From: an uncultured Collinsella sp. | Lineage (GTDB): Bacteria; Actinomycetota; Coriobacteriia; Coriobacteriales; Coriobacteriaceae | Assembly: GCA_900541235.1 (NCBI GenBank) | Contig: UQIW01000002.1 | Span: 62,001 to 126,000 of the forward strand | Direction: 5' to 3' | Length of the DNA: 64,000 nucleotides | In this document: in pieces, positions 1 to 9,173 of the stretch | Numbering within the stretch: the stretch's first letter is position 1 | How the letters are laid out: each line of letters begins with the position of its first letter | Notes under the pieces: generated by a model | The model's database searches: none | What the model was told of the DNA's origin: nothing | The model's input: the letters and a program-made list of their open reading frames with translations, nothing else | Program-made: the position numbers and the translations under genes

Positions 1-92
1 GCCGTGTATAGTCCGGTTTCTGTCAAATCATTCAGCGAAATCTTGCTTTCGCCTTGGCTTATGTTTATAGACAGGCGCTGGGATACGGAATG
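1..92 (-). pseudogene. In-frame continuation after an amber codon, tail-tip (knob-like) coding sequence
   Basis: Reading leftwards beyond the TAG at 93-95 in the same frame, all codons to the window edge are open. They encode a stretch that includes LNDLTETGLYT, which resembles the start of a pyocin-knob-like phage tail domain. No ATG or GTG start is visible in this frame after the stop; only CTG, ATA and TTG codons are available. This could be the 3' part of a tail gene broken by a nonsense mutation, a readthrough extension, or a gene with a non-standard start. The remainder lies outside the window. Confidence 0.4.
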
Positions 93-422
93 CTACTTAG
101 TCCACAGTGTTTTGATATTGCCTGTAGTTCCGTACTGTAATTGGATGCCTTCTGCTTTCGATATGGTGACGTAAAGCGATTTGCCGTCCTTTAAACAGAA
201 TTGCATTTGGATATAAGTGTCCTCGCCTGACCCCCACGAGCCGTAGGTAATGGCGGTAACGTCTCCCCAGAAGCTCGGAACTTGGGATACGGAATCCCCG
301 AGTTTGTTGATTTGGTTGGCACAGTCGCTGATGCCCTTCTCCATGTTGTTGAGACGCGCAGCCGTGATGGCGGTCTTGGCGTCCTGCCAAACCTGCTTTG
401 CGTAGGTCACAAGGTTTGCCAT
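93..422 (-). CDS. Phage tail-tip/fibre protein
   Basis: This 109-residue protein is last in the visible tail operon. Its N-terminus (MANLVTYAKQVWQDAKTAIT then AARLNNMEKGI) matches the 'ITAARLN-ME-GI' pattern common at the start of phage tail fibre and hyaluronidase-like tip proteins. The C-terminal half is a small beta-rich domain ending NIKTLWTK. The ATG at 422 is chosen over an upstream ATG at 458 because it follows a GAGAGG ribosome site 14 bp after the previous stop. It probably forms part of the receptor-contacting tip. The frame stays open after its TAG stop (see the 1-92 entry). Confidence 0.6.
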   Translation of the reverse strand: MANLVTYAKQVWQDAKTAITAARLNNMEKGISDCANQINKLGDSVSQVPSFWGDVTAITYGSWGSGEDTYIQMQFCLKDGKSLYVTISKAEGIQLQYGTTGNIKTLWTK

Positions 423-436
423 GTCTAATCCTCTCT

Positions 437-1231
437 TTAAAGCGTGAAGGTCGTCCACGCGCCGATTTCGTCGATGATCGTGCTCGTCCCGGGCATCGTG
501 CTCGCCCCGGGGAATACCGCCTTACCGGGCAAGTTCGCATCCCAGCGCTTGAATGACGCAATCTTGTGCGTGCCCTCGTTCGTCTGCATCCACAGTCCGC
601 CGTCGACGCGCTTGTCTCGAGGCGGCTCGCCGGACTGCATGTAGTAGGGCTTGGTCGCGGCTGCGGCGGCGTTGGCCTGCTTGGCTGCGGCGGTAGCTGC
701 GGATGCGGCTTTGTTCGCGGCGTCGGCATTAGCGTTTGCCGAAGCGGCAGAAGAGTCTGCTTTGCCGGCCGATGCGTTGGCTCGGTCGATGACCTGATTG
801 AGGTTTGAGATCGTGTCGTATAGCTCCTTGACCGCATCGCCGCTGGTCGTGCCGGATTCTAGCGATACGAGGTTGCGGTCGACCGAAGCATGGAAGACGC
901 GTGTGCAGACCACATCGGAGCCCTGCCAGAATTGGACGCAAAGATGCGCTGAATCGGTCTTGAGCACGCTGCCGGGTGCCGCGCACTCCCAGGTGGCAGT
1001 CTCGTATCCGCTGACCGAGTTCATCGTCTTGTAGCCGCTGTTGCCGCACCCATCGGCATACGCCAGCTTCGCCGTGATGCCGGCGGCGGACGTGATCGCC
1101 TTGCCGTTGTCCGTCAGCTTGACCAGAAGCGTGCGACCGTTTGAATCGCCGCCGGAGAGCATCACTGGCGGGATGTAATCGTTTGCCGTGTCCACATCGA
1201 TGGTGATGCGCCGGAAGTTGTCTAGAGCCAT
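437..1231 (-). CDS. Baseplate upper protein (BppU-like)
   Basis: A 264-residue tail-tip structural protein. Residues 1-125 form a beta-rich N-terminal domain starting ALDNFRRITIDVDTAND, like the BppU/DUF2479 anchor that docks receptor-binding proteins onto the baseplate. Residues 140-195 are an Ala-rich helical segment (ANASAGKADSSAASANANA and on), probably a trimeric coiled coil. The C-terminal 65 residues are a small domain with the 'GLWMQTNEGTHKIASFKRW' type pattern seen in phage fibre modules. The start follows GGGGG at good spacing. It lies between the tail-spike region and the tip protein, as expected for a receptor-binding adaptor. Confidence 0.65.
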   Translation of the reverse strand: MALDNFRRITIDVDTANDYIPPVMLSGGDSNGRTLLVKLTDNGKAITSAAGITAKLAYADGCGNSGYKTMNSVSGYETATWECAAPGSVLKTDSAHLCVQFWQGSDVVCTRVFHASVDRNLVSLESGTTSGDAVKELYDTISNLNQVIDRANASAGKADSSAASANANADAANKAASAATAAAKQANAAAAATKPYYMQSGEPPRDKRVDGGLWMQTNEGTHKIASFKRWDANLPGKAVFPGASTMPGTSTIIDEIGAWTTFTL

Positions 1232-1288
1232 CTTGACCCCCTTAGTTGCTTGCTGCGGTCAATAATCGGACAGCTGTCCCCCGCCGGA

Positions 1289-1342
1289 TTAGCCTTGGTC
1301 GTGCTCGAACATCCAGCAAAGCTCTATCTGGTGGCTGATCAT
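1289..1342 (-). CDS. Possible 17-residue micro-ORF
   Basis: An ATG overlaps the TGA of the preceding gene (ATGA) and is preceded by GGAGG at about 8 bases, so it looks like a real initiation site. The frame is only MISHQIELCWMFEHDQG before a stop. The position, between a tail protein and the baseplate protein, is where many phages carry a small XkdX-type gene, but the sequence does not resemble XkdX. It may be a remnant or a leader-like coupling ORF. Confidence 0.3.
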   Translation of the reverse strand: MISHQIELCWMFEHDQG

Positions 1343-1725
1343 TCGGTCGCCTCCAGCGCCTTGAGCGCAGCGAGCGCGGCCCTGAAGGCCTCGACCGGGT
1401 CGACGGCCTCGGTTCCCTCCCCCGTCTCGTCGGCCGTGGCCGGCTGCGGGTCGACGATGGCCGAGAGCGCGTCGAAGCACGCCACGGTGGCCGCCGTGCG
1501 CTTGTCGACGTAGGTTGGCTGCACGAACACGAAGTCCTTGCCCTGCGAACACGGCTCCGACACCTCCGGCGCCTTGACAACCTTGCGCGTCCCATCGCTC
1601 ATGACGGCGATGAATACCATGCCGTTCTTCTCGGCCTCGGCAAGCGCTTCCGCGTCGTAGCAGGTCAACTGCCCCTCGACGTTGCCAACAGGGTCATGCG
1701 CCATGTAGTCGACGATGTATGCCAT
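1339..1725 (-). CDS. Phage tail-region hypothetical protein
   Basis: A 128-residue protein of unknown function between the tail endopeptidase and the baseplate protein. The N-terminal 70 residues look like a compact alpha/beta domain (AYIVDYMAHDPVGNVEGQ). The C-terminal 50 residues are acidic and Ala-rich (ADETGEGTEAVDPVEAFRAA), possibly helical. Start: the ATG at 1725 is preferred over 1731 because GAGAGG lies 7 bases upstream of it. It is co-transcribed with the tail genes and is probably a minor tail or assembly factor. I do not recognise the family. Confidence 0.6.
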   Translation of the reverse strand: MAYIVDYMAHDPVGNVEGQLTCYDAEALAEAEKNGMVFIAVMSDGTRKVVKAPEVSEPCSQGKDFVFVQPTYVDKRTAATVACFDALSAIVDPQPATADETGEGTEAVDPVEAFRAALAALKALEATE

Positions 1726-1737
1726 TTGCATTCCTCT

Positions 1738-4581
1738 CTATCCAGTCGTTCCGACCGTTGAATACGATGTGAAGAGACCGTTGATTGTGTTTATAACGAA
1801 GGTCCCGTAATGCCATCCGACCGTGCCGTCGTGATTGTCGTGCACCTCTGAGACCAAGGGTTGAGACACGGAGCCGGTTCGTCCGTAGATCGTGGTAACG
1901 TTTCTGTCGGACGTCGCCGCGGTGGAGATGATTGGAGATGATATGCGGACACTTCCCTGCGCCTGCATCTGGATTCCGTAATAGACGGCCCCCGTGTCCG
2001 TGTCGCGCATCGACGCCGTGTAGTCGATGTATCCGACTTTTGTCGGGGTGCTTCCATTGGTGGTGCGGTAACCGGCGAGCTCGCCCGCCGATGTGAGCAT
2101 GGTGTACCAATTCGTGTAGCCGCACTTGAACGTCCCGTTTGCCGTGATGTTGTTGGCGGTCATGTAGTTGGTCTTCAGTACGCCATCCTTGAGGTTCCAC
2201 GAGTTGCGGCCCTTGGCGTCCGCGATGGTGCCGGTGGCCATGTACGAGGCGTTGATGTACACCCTGTCGTTCTGCATGTAGATGCCCTGCTCGGTGCCGC
2301 CTTTTGTCAGGCGGTCGAAGATGGCCTTCTGGTCCATCTGCTCGTCGTAGGCGCTCAAAATGCCGTCGGCGTAGTCCGATGCGTTCTTCTGCTCGATGGC
2401 GTGGCGCGCCCAGGTCGCAGCGTCGGCGTAGTCCTTCACGGCGGTCGAGTAGGCTCCGAATGCGGCGTCGTACTCGTACATGGCGGCCTTGAGCTCCTCG
2501 GCGGTCTTGCACCGGAGAACCTTGTCGACCTTGTCGGCGTAGGAACCGTACGTGCCGCCCTCGTCGGTCGTGCCGAAGGCCTTAGTGTAGCGCGGGCCGA
2601 GGACGGACGAGAGGAACTGGGCACTGAGGGCCTTGTTCGACTTCAGCGCGTTGTACTGCGAGGTCATCTCCTCGCGCTCCTTGTCCACGTCCTGCTTGGC
2701 CTTCTTCACGGCCGCCGCCTCTGCCTCGGTCACAACACCGTCTTTGGCGAGGTCCTGCACCGTCGTGTCGAGGCTATTGAGTGAGCCCGTGAGGTCGTGC
2801 GCGCTTTGGTAAGCCTTGTTGTACGCGGCCTCCAGCACCGGCGCCGTGTGGGTGACGCTGCCGTCGCCGTAGGTGACGCGGTCCATCTCCCAGATGAAAT
2901 AGCCATTCGACCACTCGGGAATGTCTTCCGACCATCCCAGTTCGGGATTCTGCATGTTCAGCGGCGGCACTGTGTCGGACTGATTCTTCGCATAGAGCTT
3001 CACCGTGGACTTAACCACCGTATCGGTCGTGGCAATGTCCTTGTCATCGAGCGTCGCTCCTGGGCCTAAATGAACCTCGCTGGCATCGAGATTCCAGTAG
3101 TTCTTGCCAGACTTATCCTGGATAATTCCGGCCTTGATGAGATTGGCGCTGATGGTGCCGGAGACGATGGCATCGGCCACCAAGCCGTGACCGTTGCCGA
3201 GCGTGCGGAAGTTCCACGTGCCGTCGGAATTCTTGCCGTCGGCGATGCGGAAGTAGCCGCCGCCGATCTGGATGCACATGGTCGGATTGGCTTCTTCCGG
3301 CTTGTCGTAGACGAACAGGCCCTTGCCGGGCTTTATGTAGGTGTAGCCGCCGGTCTCGTTCATCACCTTGTTCAGGCCGTCGATGAGGCCGTCAAGGTAG
3401 GCGCTGCCGAGCGTGGCGGCGCTGTCCCAGCTGCCGGCGCTGCTCGTCAGACGGTCGATGGTCTGCTGAACGCGATCGGAGCGCTTGATGATGCCCTCGA
3501 TGACGTTGCCGACCTTCACGCTGCTCGGCGAGCCGTCACCGAGCAGGTCTTCCACAATCTCCAAAACGCGACCGCTCAGGCGCAGCGGCTTGGGGAATGT
3601 CGTATCGACCATCTGAAGGTTATCGCCGAGGTCGCAGGCGTTGGCATCGAACCCCGCGCGACCGAGGGCCTCGACCGTGCCCTCGTAGCTCACGATGGGC
3701 TTCGAGCGCTCGGCTAGCGCCGCCCTGCCCTCGGCGAGAAGCGTCGCCTTGTCCTCGCAGTCTCCATCCTCGAAGATGCCCTCGGTGTGCATGAGCGACC
3801 CATCGGGACCGGGCACGCCCCAAATCTCGAGCAGTGAATCATCCTGGATGTACTCCTTGCCGCCGTTGATGTCGGCGAAGGTGATTTTTCGCGAATATCC
3901 GCCAGTCACATTGCCTTCGTCGTCGGTGGTCTGTACGCCCTTGCCATAGCAGTACAGGCGCGTCACCACATCATCCGCGGACAGCACTCGGTCGATGCCG
4001 GACAGCCCGCTGCCGTAGTCGAGACGCAGTGCGGTGTTGGCGCGACCCAAGCGTTTGACCAGACGGACCGAGCGCTTGGCGATGGAGTTGCCGTCTGCCG
4101 ACAACTCGATTACCGGCTCGACCTCCATCTTGTAGGCTTCGGCTATATCCTTGACGGAGGCCAGCGAGGACTGGTGGTAGACGCTGTATTCGCCGCTGCC
4201 CTCATCGCACTGGCCTACCGACCATCTGGTTCCATCAAGCGCCTTTGCAAGAGCCTGCTCGGGCGTGTCTTTGGAGCCGCGGCGAAGCGTCGGCATGAAG
4301 TGGCGGGACAGCTCCTGCATGGAGCCGTAGCAGTTGACGGTGCAGATAGGCGCGCTCTTCGCCCTCGACTCACGCGAGGACATGACGATCCACTCGCACG
4401 TGCGCCCCATGGAATCACAGAACACGATGCGGTCGTACTTGTCGACACCGTTATCCAGCAGGATCAGCTCAACCTTGTCCACACCGCACTGGTCGACATT
4501 GCGCGTGCGCGTGGCCTGCATCGGCGTGAGCTCGCCGAGGTATGCGCCGAAACGGCTGAAATGGATGAATCTCTTGGACAT
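1738..4581 (-). CDS. Tail endopeptidase/tail-associated protein (Tal-like, large)
   Basis: A 947-residue protein directly downstream of Dit, the usual place of the siphovirus Tal or phage minor structural protein. The N-terminal 350 residues (start SKRFIHFSRFGAYLGELTPM; later DYGSGLSGIDRVLSADDVVTR) resemble the prophage tail endopeptidase fold that forms the tail hub. Further on are repeated modules with 'GKNYWNLDASEVHLG' and 'RNSWNLKDGVLKTNY' patterns typical of the variable C-terminal halves, with a helical region at about 600-760. RBS AGGAGA lies 7 bases before the ATG. It probably closes the tube and carries host-contact functions; enzymatic activity cannot be shown from sequence. Confidence 0.75.
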   Translation of the reverse strand: MSKRFIHFSRFGAYLGELTPMQATRTRNVDQCGVDKVELILLDNGVDKYDRIVFCDSMGRTCEWIVMSSRESRAKSAPICTVNCYGSMQELSRHFMPTLRRGSKDTPEQALAKALDGTRWSVGQCDEGSGEYSVYHQSSLASVKDIAEAYKMEVEPVIELSADGNSIAKRSVRLVKRLGRANTALRLDYGSGLSGIDRVLSADDVVTRLYCYGKGVQTTDDEGNVTGGYSRKITFADINGGKEYIQDDSLLEIWGVPGPDGSLMHTEGIFEDGDCEDKATLLAEGRAALAERSKPIVSYEGTVEALGRAGFDANACDLGDNLQMVDTTFPKPLRLSGRVLEIVEDLLGDGSPSSVKVGNVIEGIIKRSDRVQQTIDRLTSSAGSWDSAATLGSAYLDGLIDGLNKVMNETGGYTYIKPGKGLFVYDKPEEANPTMCIQIGGGYFRIADGKNSDGTWNFRTLGNGHGLVADAIVSGTISANLIKAGIIQDKSGKNYWNLDASEVHLGPGATLDDKDIATTDTVVKSTVKLYAKNQSDTVPPLNMQNPELGWSEDIPEWSNGYFIWEMDRVTYGDGSVTHTAPVLEAAYNKAYQSAHDLTGSLNSLDTTVQDLAKDGVVTEAEAAAVKKAKQDVDKEREEMTSQYNALKSNKALSAQFLSSVLGPRYTKAFGTTDEGGTYGSYADKVDKVLRCKTAEELKAAMYEYDAAFGAYSTAVKDYADAATWARHAIEQKNASDYADGILSAYDEQMDQKAIFDRLTKGGTEQGIYMQNDRVYINASYMATGTIADAKGRNSWNLKDGVLKTNYMTANNITANGTFKCGYTNWYTMLTSAGELAGYRTTNGSTPTKVGYIDYTASMRDTDTGAVYYGIQMQAQGSVRISSPIISTAATSDRNVTTIYGRTGSVSQPLVSEVHDNHDGTVGWHYGTFVINTINGLFTSYSTVGTTG

Positions 4582-4592
4582 CTGACCGTCTC

Positions 4593-5387
4593 CTAGGGGA
4601 TGAGCCAGAGCGGCTCAAAGGATGTCGTGATACTGCTTGCACCGACCACTGTGATGGTCGAGTCCCCTACTGGCAGGTCGAAGAAATCCGATGTGATCGT
4701 CGGGCAGGTCAAGACGTCATCGATGTACACGCCGCGCGATTTGGTCGGCGAGGTCTCGATGACGGCGGTTGCACCGGCGGCAAAGCTCCTCTCGGCATCG
4801 ACCTCGATGAACGCACCGTCGGCGCGGGAGATCTTCAGCTTCCTCTCGGCCTTGAGCGTGGCGGTGAATGTCGGGAACACCCGGCAGTTGCCGTTCACGG
4901 TCAGTTTCATACCGCTCACCGCCGTTTTCCTACCGTACAGCATGGGCATGGCGCACATCGTCAGGTCGATTTCGTAGTAGGCGAACACGCCGCCCTGCCA
5001 GACCTCGCTTGGATTGGAGGACTCGAGCCTGCCGACGAAATCGCCCGGGAGCGCACGCCAAGTGATACGGGCATCGCGACCGACGATGGAGCCGAGCGCG
5101 ACCTTGGACTTGACGGCCTCCTGCCACGTGCCGACCGTGCGCAGGTGGAGCATCACCGTGCGCCTGCCGGCATAGGCCAGACCGCTCCCATCGGTGAGTG
5201 ACATGTCGCGCGAGCCGTGTGTCCCTGTGACGGTGGTGTAGGACGTATCGAATGCGATGGCATCGACCTCGGGCGCGGCGGTCAGGTACCAGCCCATATC
5301 GCCGAGCCTGATGCCGTTCACGGTGACCGTGCCGTCATCGACGAACATGTTGTTGCGCGAGTAAACGCCAAGTCGGGAATCAGCCAT
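4593..5387 (-). CDS. Distal tail protein (Dit)
   Basis: This 264-residue protein is probably the hexameric distal tail protein linking the tail tube to the baseplate. Order (tape measure, this gene, Tal-like gene) and length are those of siphovirus Dit. The N-terminal domain contains the VTVNGIRLGDMGWYL pattern and the DTSYTTVTGTHGSRDMS strand-loop typical of the family; the C-terminal galectin-like half ends SFEPLWLIP. An RBS (GGAGG) precedes the ATG, which lies next to the tape-measure stop. Confidence 0.75.
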   Translation of the reverse strand: MADSRLGVYSRNNMFVDDGTVTVNGIRLGDMGWYLTAAPEVDAIAFDTSYTTVTGTHGSRDMSLTDGSGLAYAGRRTVMLHLRTVGTWQEAVKSKVALGSIVGRDARITWRALPGDFVGRLESSNPSEVWQGGVFAYYEIDLTMCAMPMLYGRKTAVSGMKLTVNGNCRVFPTFTATLKAERKLKISRADGAFIEVDAERSFAAGATAVIETSPTKSRGVYIDDVLTCPTITSDFFDLPVGDSTITVVGASSITTSFEPLWLIP

Positions 5388-8300
5388 TTAGACCTCCATT
5401 GCGGCACGCTTGCCGAGTTCGGAATCGATGGACGGCGCGAGCAGCATGGCGAGCGTCTTGAGGTCGACATCGAGCTTCAGCGCGCCGATCTTGCTGAGCG
5501 CGGTCACGATTGCGAGCACGATGTCATCGACGGACAGCCCGCCAGCGCCACCAGATGCCCCCTGAGCGCCGTTTGCGCCAGATGCAGTCGACATACCTGC
5601 CGCCACATCGACTGCCGCCGATGCGCCGCTCACGCGGTCAACAAGGGCATCGGTCATCTTGTCGGCATCGGACAGCAGCGCGGGGGTGCTCTGCTTGATG
5701 CCCACGCCGATGCCCGAGGGGATGAACTTGCCGACCTTGTCGCGGAAGACGCGCGAGGGCGAGTGGATGCCGAGCGCGCTCATAGCCTGGTCGACCAGAC
5801 CGGACAGCGCGTTCTTGATGTTGCTGTAAAGGCCGCCGATGGCACCCGAGATACCGTTCCAGAGACCGGCGATGATCTGGCTGCCGGCATTCCAGAGCCA
5901 CGTTCCGGCACCCGAGACCGCAGCCATCGCGGCGTTGTAGATTCCGCTCAGGATGCCGCCCAGGGCACCGACCGCGCCGCTGGCAATCTGCTGGCAGCTC
6001 TGCCAGACCTGGGACCAATTACCGGAAATCAACCCGGCGACCAAATTGACGACGCCCTGCACGATTTGCGCAATCGAGCTGATAACCTGGTTGACGGACG
6101 AGACGATTCCCGAGATGAACGGCGCCATCGCCGCGAAGGCAGGCTCAAGCGTTCCAACCAAAAATTGAACAACCTGCCCGATAACGAAGCCCGCGACCGT
6201 CATGAATTGGTTGAGGGCGGCACCGACCACCTCGAGCGCGTCGCCAATGAGGTCCATGACGGTCTCAAAGGTGGAGCCGAGCTGGTCGAGCCACGGGCTG
6301 CACTTGGTCAGCAGGTCGGAGATGCCCTGAATGACCGCCGTGATGATGGGCAGCAGCAGCGACTCGATTCCGGCGACCAGCTGGCCGACGAAAGACAGGA
6401 CGCTGCCGACCAAAATGATCAGGCCGTCAAGCAAGCTCGTGAGTGGAGGTAGGATGACCGTCAGGATGTTGGTCAGCGGCTCGATGAGCTGGGAGATGCA
6501 GTCGAGCAAAGGCTGCAGGATTTCAGCCGCCACGGGGGCGAGCTGGGCGATCACGGTGCCTAGGGTCTCGAAAATCTGGCTCATGCACTCGACCAGCACC
6601 GGGAAAATCTCAGATGCCGCCTGAGTGCACTTGTCGAAGATGTCCTGCAGCACGGGGGCGAGCGTGGACACCGCGCCCATGAGCGCGGAGCCGACCGTCT
6701 CGGCGACCTGCGCGAGCGTCTGCTGCAGCTGGGGGCTGATCATGACCAGACCGGCGAGGAGCGACAGCACGATACCGACGGGACCTCCGAGCATCTTAAG
6801 CGCGTTGCCGAGAAGCGAGGAATCCCCCACGAGGCCTTTTAGGGCCGGGCCGACCATGGGGATGTTGACGAGAAGCTCGCCGATGGTGCCGAGAAGCCCG
6901 GTGCCTCCCATGGCGGCGACCAGGGAGCCGACCAATGGGATTGTCGCCATGATGCCGCTGGAAAAGCCCGAGAAACTATCACCGTTGAGCACGGCTGTTA
7001 TCTTCTCGAAAGCATCCACGATTTTCGGGGCGATGGTGTTGGAGACCAGGTCTCCCCACTGCTCGAAAACGGGGGTCAGCTTCGTGGTCACGGCATCGAC
7101 AAGCGGGATGGCGGCATTGAAGATGTCGCGCAGGCCGTTCAGGACGGGGGTCATCGCCTTCTCGCCGAGACGGCTCAAAGCTGCCTTGACGTTAGCCATC
7201 GCGCCCTTGAACGTGGTGCCGGCGGACTGCGCCGCGCCGCCGAGGTTCTCCTGCATGGCGGCTGCGAAGTTCTCGAAGTCGACCTTGCCGGAGGACACCA
7301 TCTTCTGGGCTTCCTCGGCGGTGATGCCGTAGTGCTTGGCTAGGAATTGCAGGATGGGGATGCCCGAGTCGAGGATCTGGTTGACCTGCTCGCCCTGGAG
7401 CTTGTTGGATGCCGCCACCTTGGAGAAGATGGAGCCCATCTCCGTGAAGTCTCGACCGGAGATTTGCGCGGAATCGCCGACCGTCTTGAGGACACTCGTG
7501 AGCTGGTCGCCCTGCTTGACACCGGACGCCACGAGCTGGGATGCGGTTGTGGCAGCGTCTCCCAAACCGTAGGCGGTGCCCTTAACCGAAGCCAGGGCGT
7601 TGTTCATGATCTCGTCGATGCTGCCTGCATCGTGTCCGAGACCCTTGAGCTTGGCGCGTGCGTCCTCGATGCTGAGGGCTCGGTCGAAGCCGCCCGTGAC
7701 GGCCATCTTGCCTAGTGCGACAGTGACACCCGCACCAACGCCCACGACAGCGGTGGAAATGCTCTTAAATGCGTTGGCTGCGGAGGAGCAGATTTTGCCG
7801 ATTGCGGACATGCCGGCGGAGACGGCGCTTTTCGCGCCCTCGATGCCGGTCTTGGCGGCATCGGGCAGCTTGTCGAAAACGGACTTTGCCGCGGTCTCCA
7901 CGTTGGAGAACCACGTATGCGCGGTCGAGCAGACGCTTTTAATCGGCTGCGGCAGCCTGGACGCGATATTGCTCACGACCGACTGCACCTTGCTGCCGGC
8001 GCGCGACAGGCCATCCGAGATGGCGTTTCCGATCTCGGCTGCGGCAATCTGCATCTTGTTCTTGGCGCTGCTGGCGAAGTCGGCGATTGACGCCTTCACC
8101 CTGGCGAGACCGGCTGTCGCCTTTGCCGCGATCGGACCCCACATGTCGATGCCCGATGCGGCACGGACGAGGGAGCCGAGGGCACCAGCCATGCCCGTTG
8201 CGGAGCTCTTGCCGGCGTCCAGCGACTTTGCACCGGCAAGGAAGTTCTTCGCGGCGCGGGCGAAGGCGTTGGACGATTGGTTCGTATATTGGGCCAACTC

Positions 8301-8786
8301 CTGCTGCGCCTTGGCGGCGAACTCGTTGACGACGTTCAGCTTCTCGGTCGCGTCCTTGACGGCGGCAGCGCTCTGCTCGGATTTACGGCGTGCGGATGCC
8401 AGGCGCTCCTCGGCGGCGACTGCCTGTGTGGAGCCCTCGCCGTACTTGGCGATGGCATCCTGCAGCCTCATCTCGGCCACGCGGACGCGCCCGGCATCGT
8501 CCGCCTGCTTCATGCGGGCCTTGCTCAGCTCGTTGGTGGCGGCTTTGACATCATCGGTGAAGACCTTTAGGGCATCGTCGGCGAGACCCTTTGAAGATGC
8601 GGCGAAGGACTCCTTCAGCTGCTTGCCGAGCTGCCGACCGCTTATGCCGCCGGCGTTCCTGAATGCGTTTTTAAAAGAATTGCTGGCTTCGTCGCCGGTC
8701 GACTTTACCTCTTTGTTGACCTTTGAGCGGAAGCCCGTCATCACGGGGAAAATCGAAATATGTGCGGAACCGACCTCAGATGACAT
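5388..8786 (-). CDS. Tail tape measure protein
   Basis: A 1132-residue tape measure that sets tail length and helps DNA passage. Residues 1-200 are Ala/Lys/Glu-rich coiled coil. Around 345-365 is a hydrophobic segment (VVGVGAGVTVALGKMAV). Residues about 400-560 hold a TP901-type core (FSKVAASNKLQGEQVNQILD). Several long hydrophobic stretches follow at 600-950. The C-terminal region has the SALGIHSPSRVFRDKVGKFI motif typical of tape measures. GGGGGAG precedes the ATG. It sits directly downstream of the frameshifted chaperones, which normally coat this protein during assembly. Confidence 0.92.
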   Translation of the reverse strand: MSSEVGSAHISIFPVMTGFRSKVNKEVKSTGDEASNSFKNAFRNAGGISGRQLGKQLKESFAASSKGLADDALKVFTDDVKAATNELSKARMKQADDAGRVRVAEMRLQDAIAKYGEGSTQAVAAEERLASARRKSEQSAAAVKDATEKLNVVNEFAAKAQQELAQYTNQSSNAFARAAKNFLAGAKSLDAGKSSATGMAGALGSLVRAASGIDMWGPIAAKATAGLARVKASIADFASSAKNKMQIAAAEIGNAISDGLSRAGSKVQSVVSNIASRLPQPIKSVCSTAHTWFSNVETAAKSVFDKLPDAAKTGIEGAKSAVSAGMSAIGKICSSAANAFKSISTAVVGVGAGVTVALGKMAVTGGFDRALSIEDARAKLKGLGHDAGSIDEIMNNALASVKGTAYGLGDAATTASQLVASGVKQGDQLTSVLKTVGDSAQISGRDFTEMGSIFSKVAASNKLQGEQVNQILDSGIPILQFLAKHYGITAEEAQKMVSSGKVDFENFAAAMQENLGGAAQSAGTTFKGAMANVKAALSRLGEKAMTPVLNGLRDIFNAAIPLVDAVTTKLTPVFEQWGDLVSNTIAPKIVDAFEKITAVLNGDSFSGFSSGIMATIPLVGSLVAAMGGTGLLGTIGELLVNIPMVGPALKGLVGDSSLLGNALKMLGGPVGIVLSLLAGLVMISPQLQQTLAQVAETVGSALMGAVSTLAPVLQDIFDKCTQAASEIFPVLVECMSQIFETLGTVIAQLAPVAAEILQPLLDCISQLIEPLTNILTVILPPLTSLLDGLIILVGSVLSFVGQLVAGIESLLLPIITAVIQGISDLLTKCSPWLDQLGSTFETVMDLIGDALEVVGAALNQFMTVAGFVIGQVVQFLVGTLEPAFAAMAPFISGIVSSVNQVISSIAQIVQGVVNLVAGLISGNWSQVWQSCQQIASGAVGALGGILSGIYNAAMAAVSGAGTWLWNAGSQIIAGLWNGISGAIGGLYSNIKNALSGLVDQAMSALGIHSPSRVFRDKVGKFIPSGIGVGIKQSTPALLSDADKMTDALVDRVSGASAAVDVAAGMSTASGANGAQGASGGAGGLSVDDIVLAIVTALSKIGALKLDVDLKTLAMLLAPSIDSELGKRAAMEV

Positions 8787-8807
8787 GCGCGATCTCCCCC
8801 GATCTCG

Positions 8808-9173
8808 TTACTCGTAAAGCGAAGCGAACAGCGGCGCCATGTTCTCTGCCGCCTTCTGCGCTTCATCGCCAGAGGCCTTGAAGGAGGCAGCGCGGAGCTG
8901 CTCTTCCTCGGTCGGGATGGGAGATGGGAACTTGTTCTGCGTCAGCGCCGCCACGATGAACATGTCGGCGAAGCTGGTCGGATACTTGAGACCCGCCACG
9001 TGCGCACCTGTTGAGGTCGCCGGGTCTCCCGAGAGCGCCCCGAACAGCGCGATCGCGTCCGCATAGCGGAGCCTGCTTCCGAGGTCGGCCTGCAGGCTCC
9101 ATCCCCTAGCCGCGAAATCTGCCCTCGCGGCGTCCTCGTGCTCCTTCAGCTCGGCGATGAAGCCGGCTATTCC
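8808..9173 (-). CDS. Tail assembly chaperone extension (gpT-like), expressed by -1 frameshift
   Basis: This frame has no convincing start of its own but is open through the end of the upstream chaperone. A -1 slip at the run of five G at 9172-9176 joins it to that gene: GGG at 9173-9175 is read, then GGA from 9173. The added part is 121 residues (GIAGFIAELKEHEDAARADF to FASLYE) and the fusion is 246 residues. It is the equivalent of lambda gpGT, in which the T part contacts the tail tube protein while G binds the tape measure. It lies immediately upstream of the tape measure gene as expected. Confidence 0.8.
   Translation of the reverse strand, partial: GIAGFIAELKEHEDAARADFAARGWSLQADLGSRLRYADAIALFGALSGDPATSTGAHVAGLKYPTSFADMFIVAALTQNKFPSPIPTEEEQLRAASFKASGDEAQKAAENMAPLFASLYE

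Noticed and set aside
5217..6452. 411-residue plus-strand frame opposite the tape measure and Dit genes
   Set aside because: Low-complexity Arg/Asp/His/Ala content typical of antisense frames in GC-rich DNA; the minus strand holds well supported tail genes.
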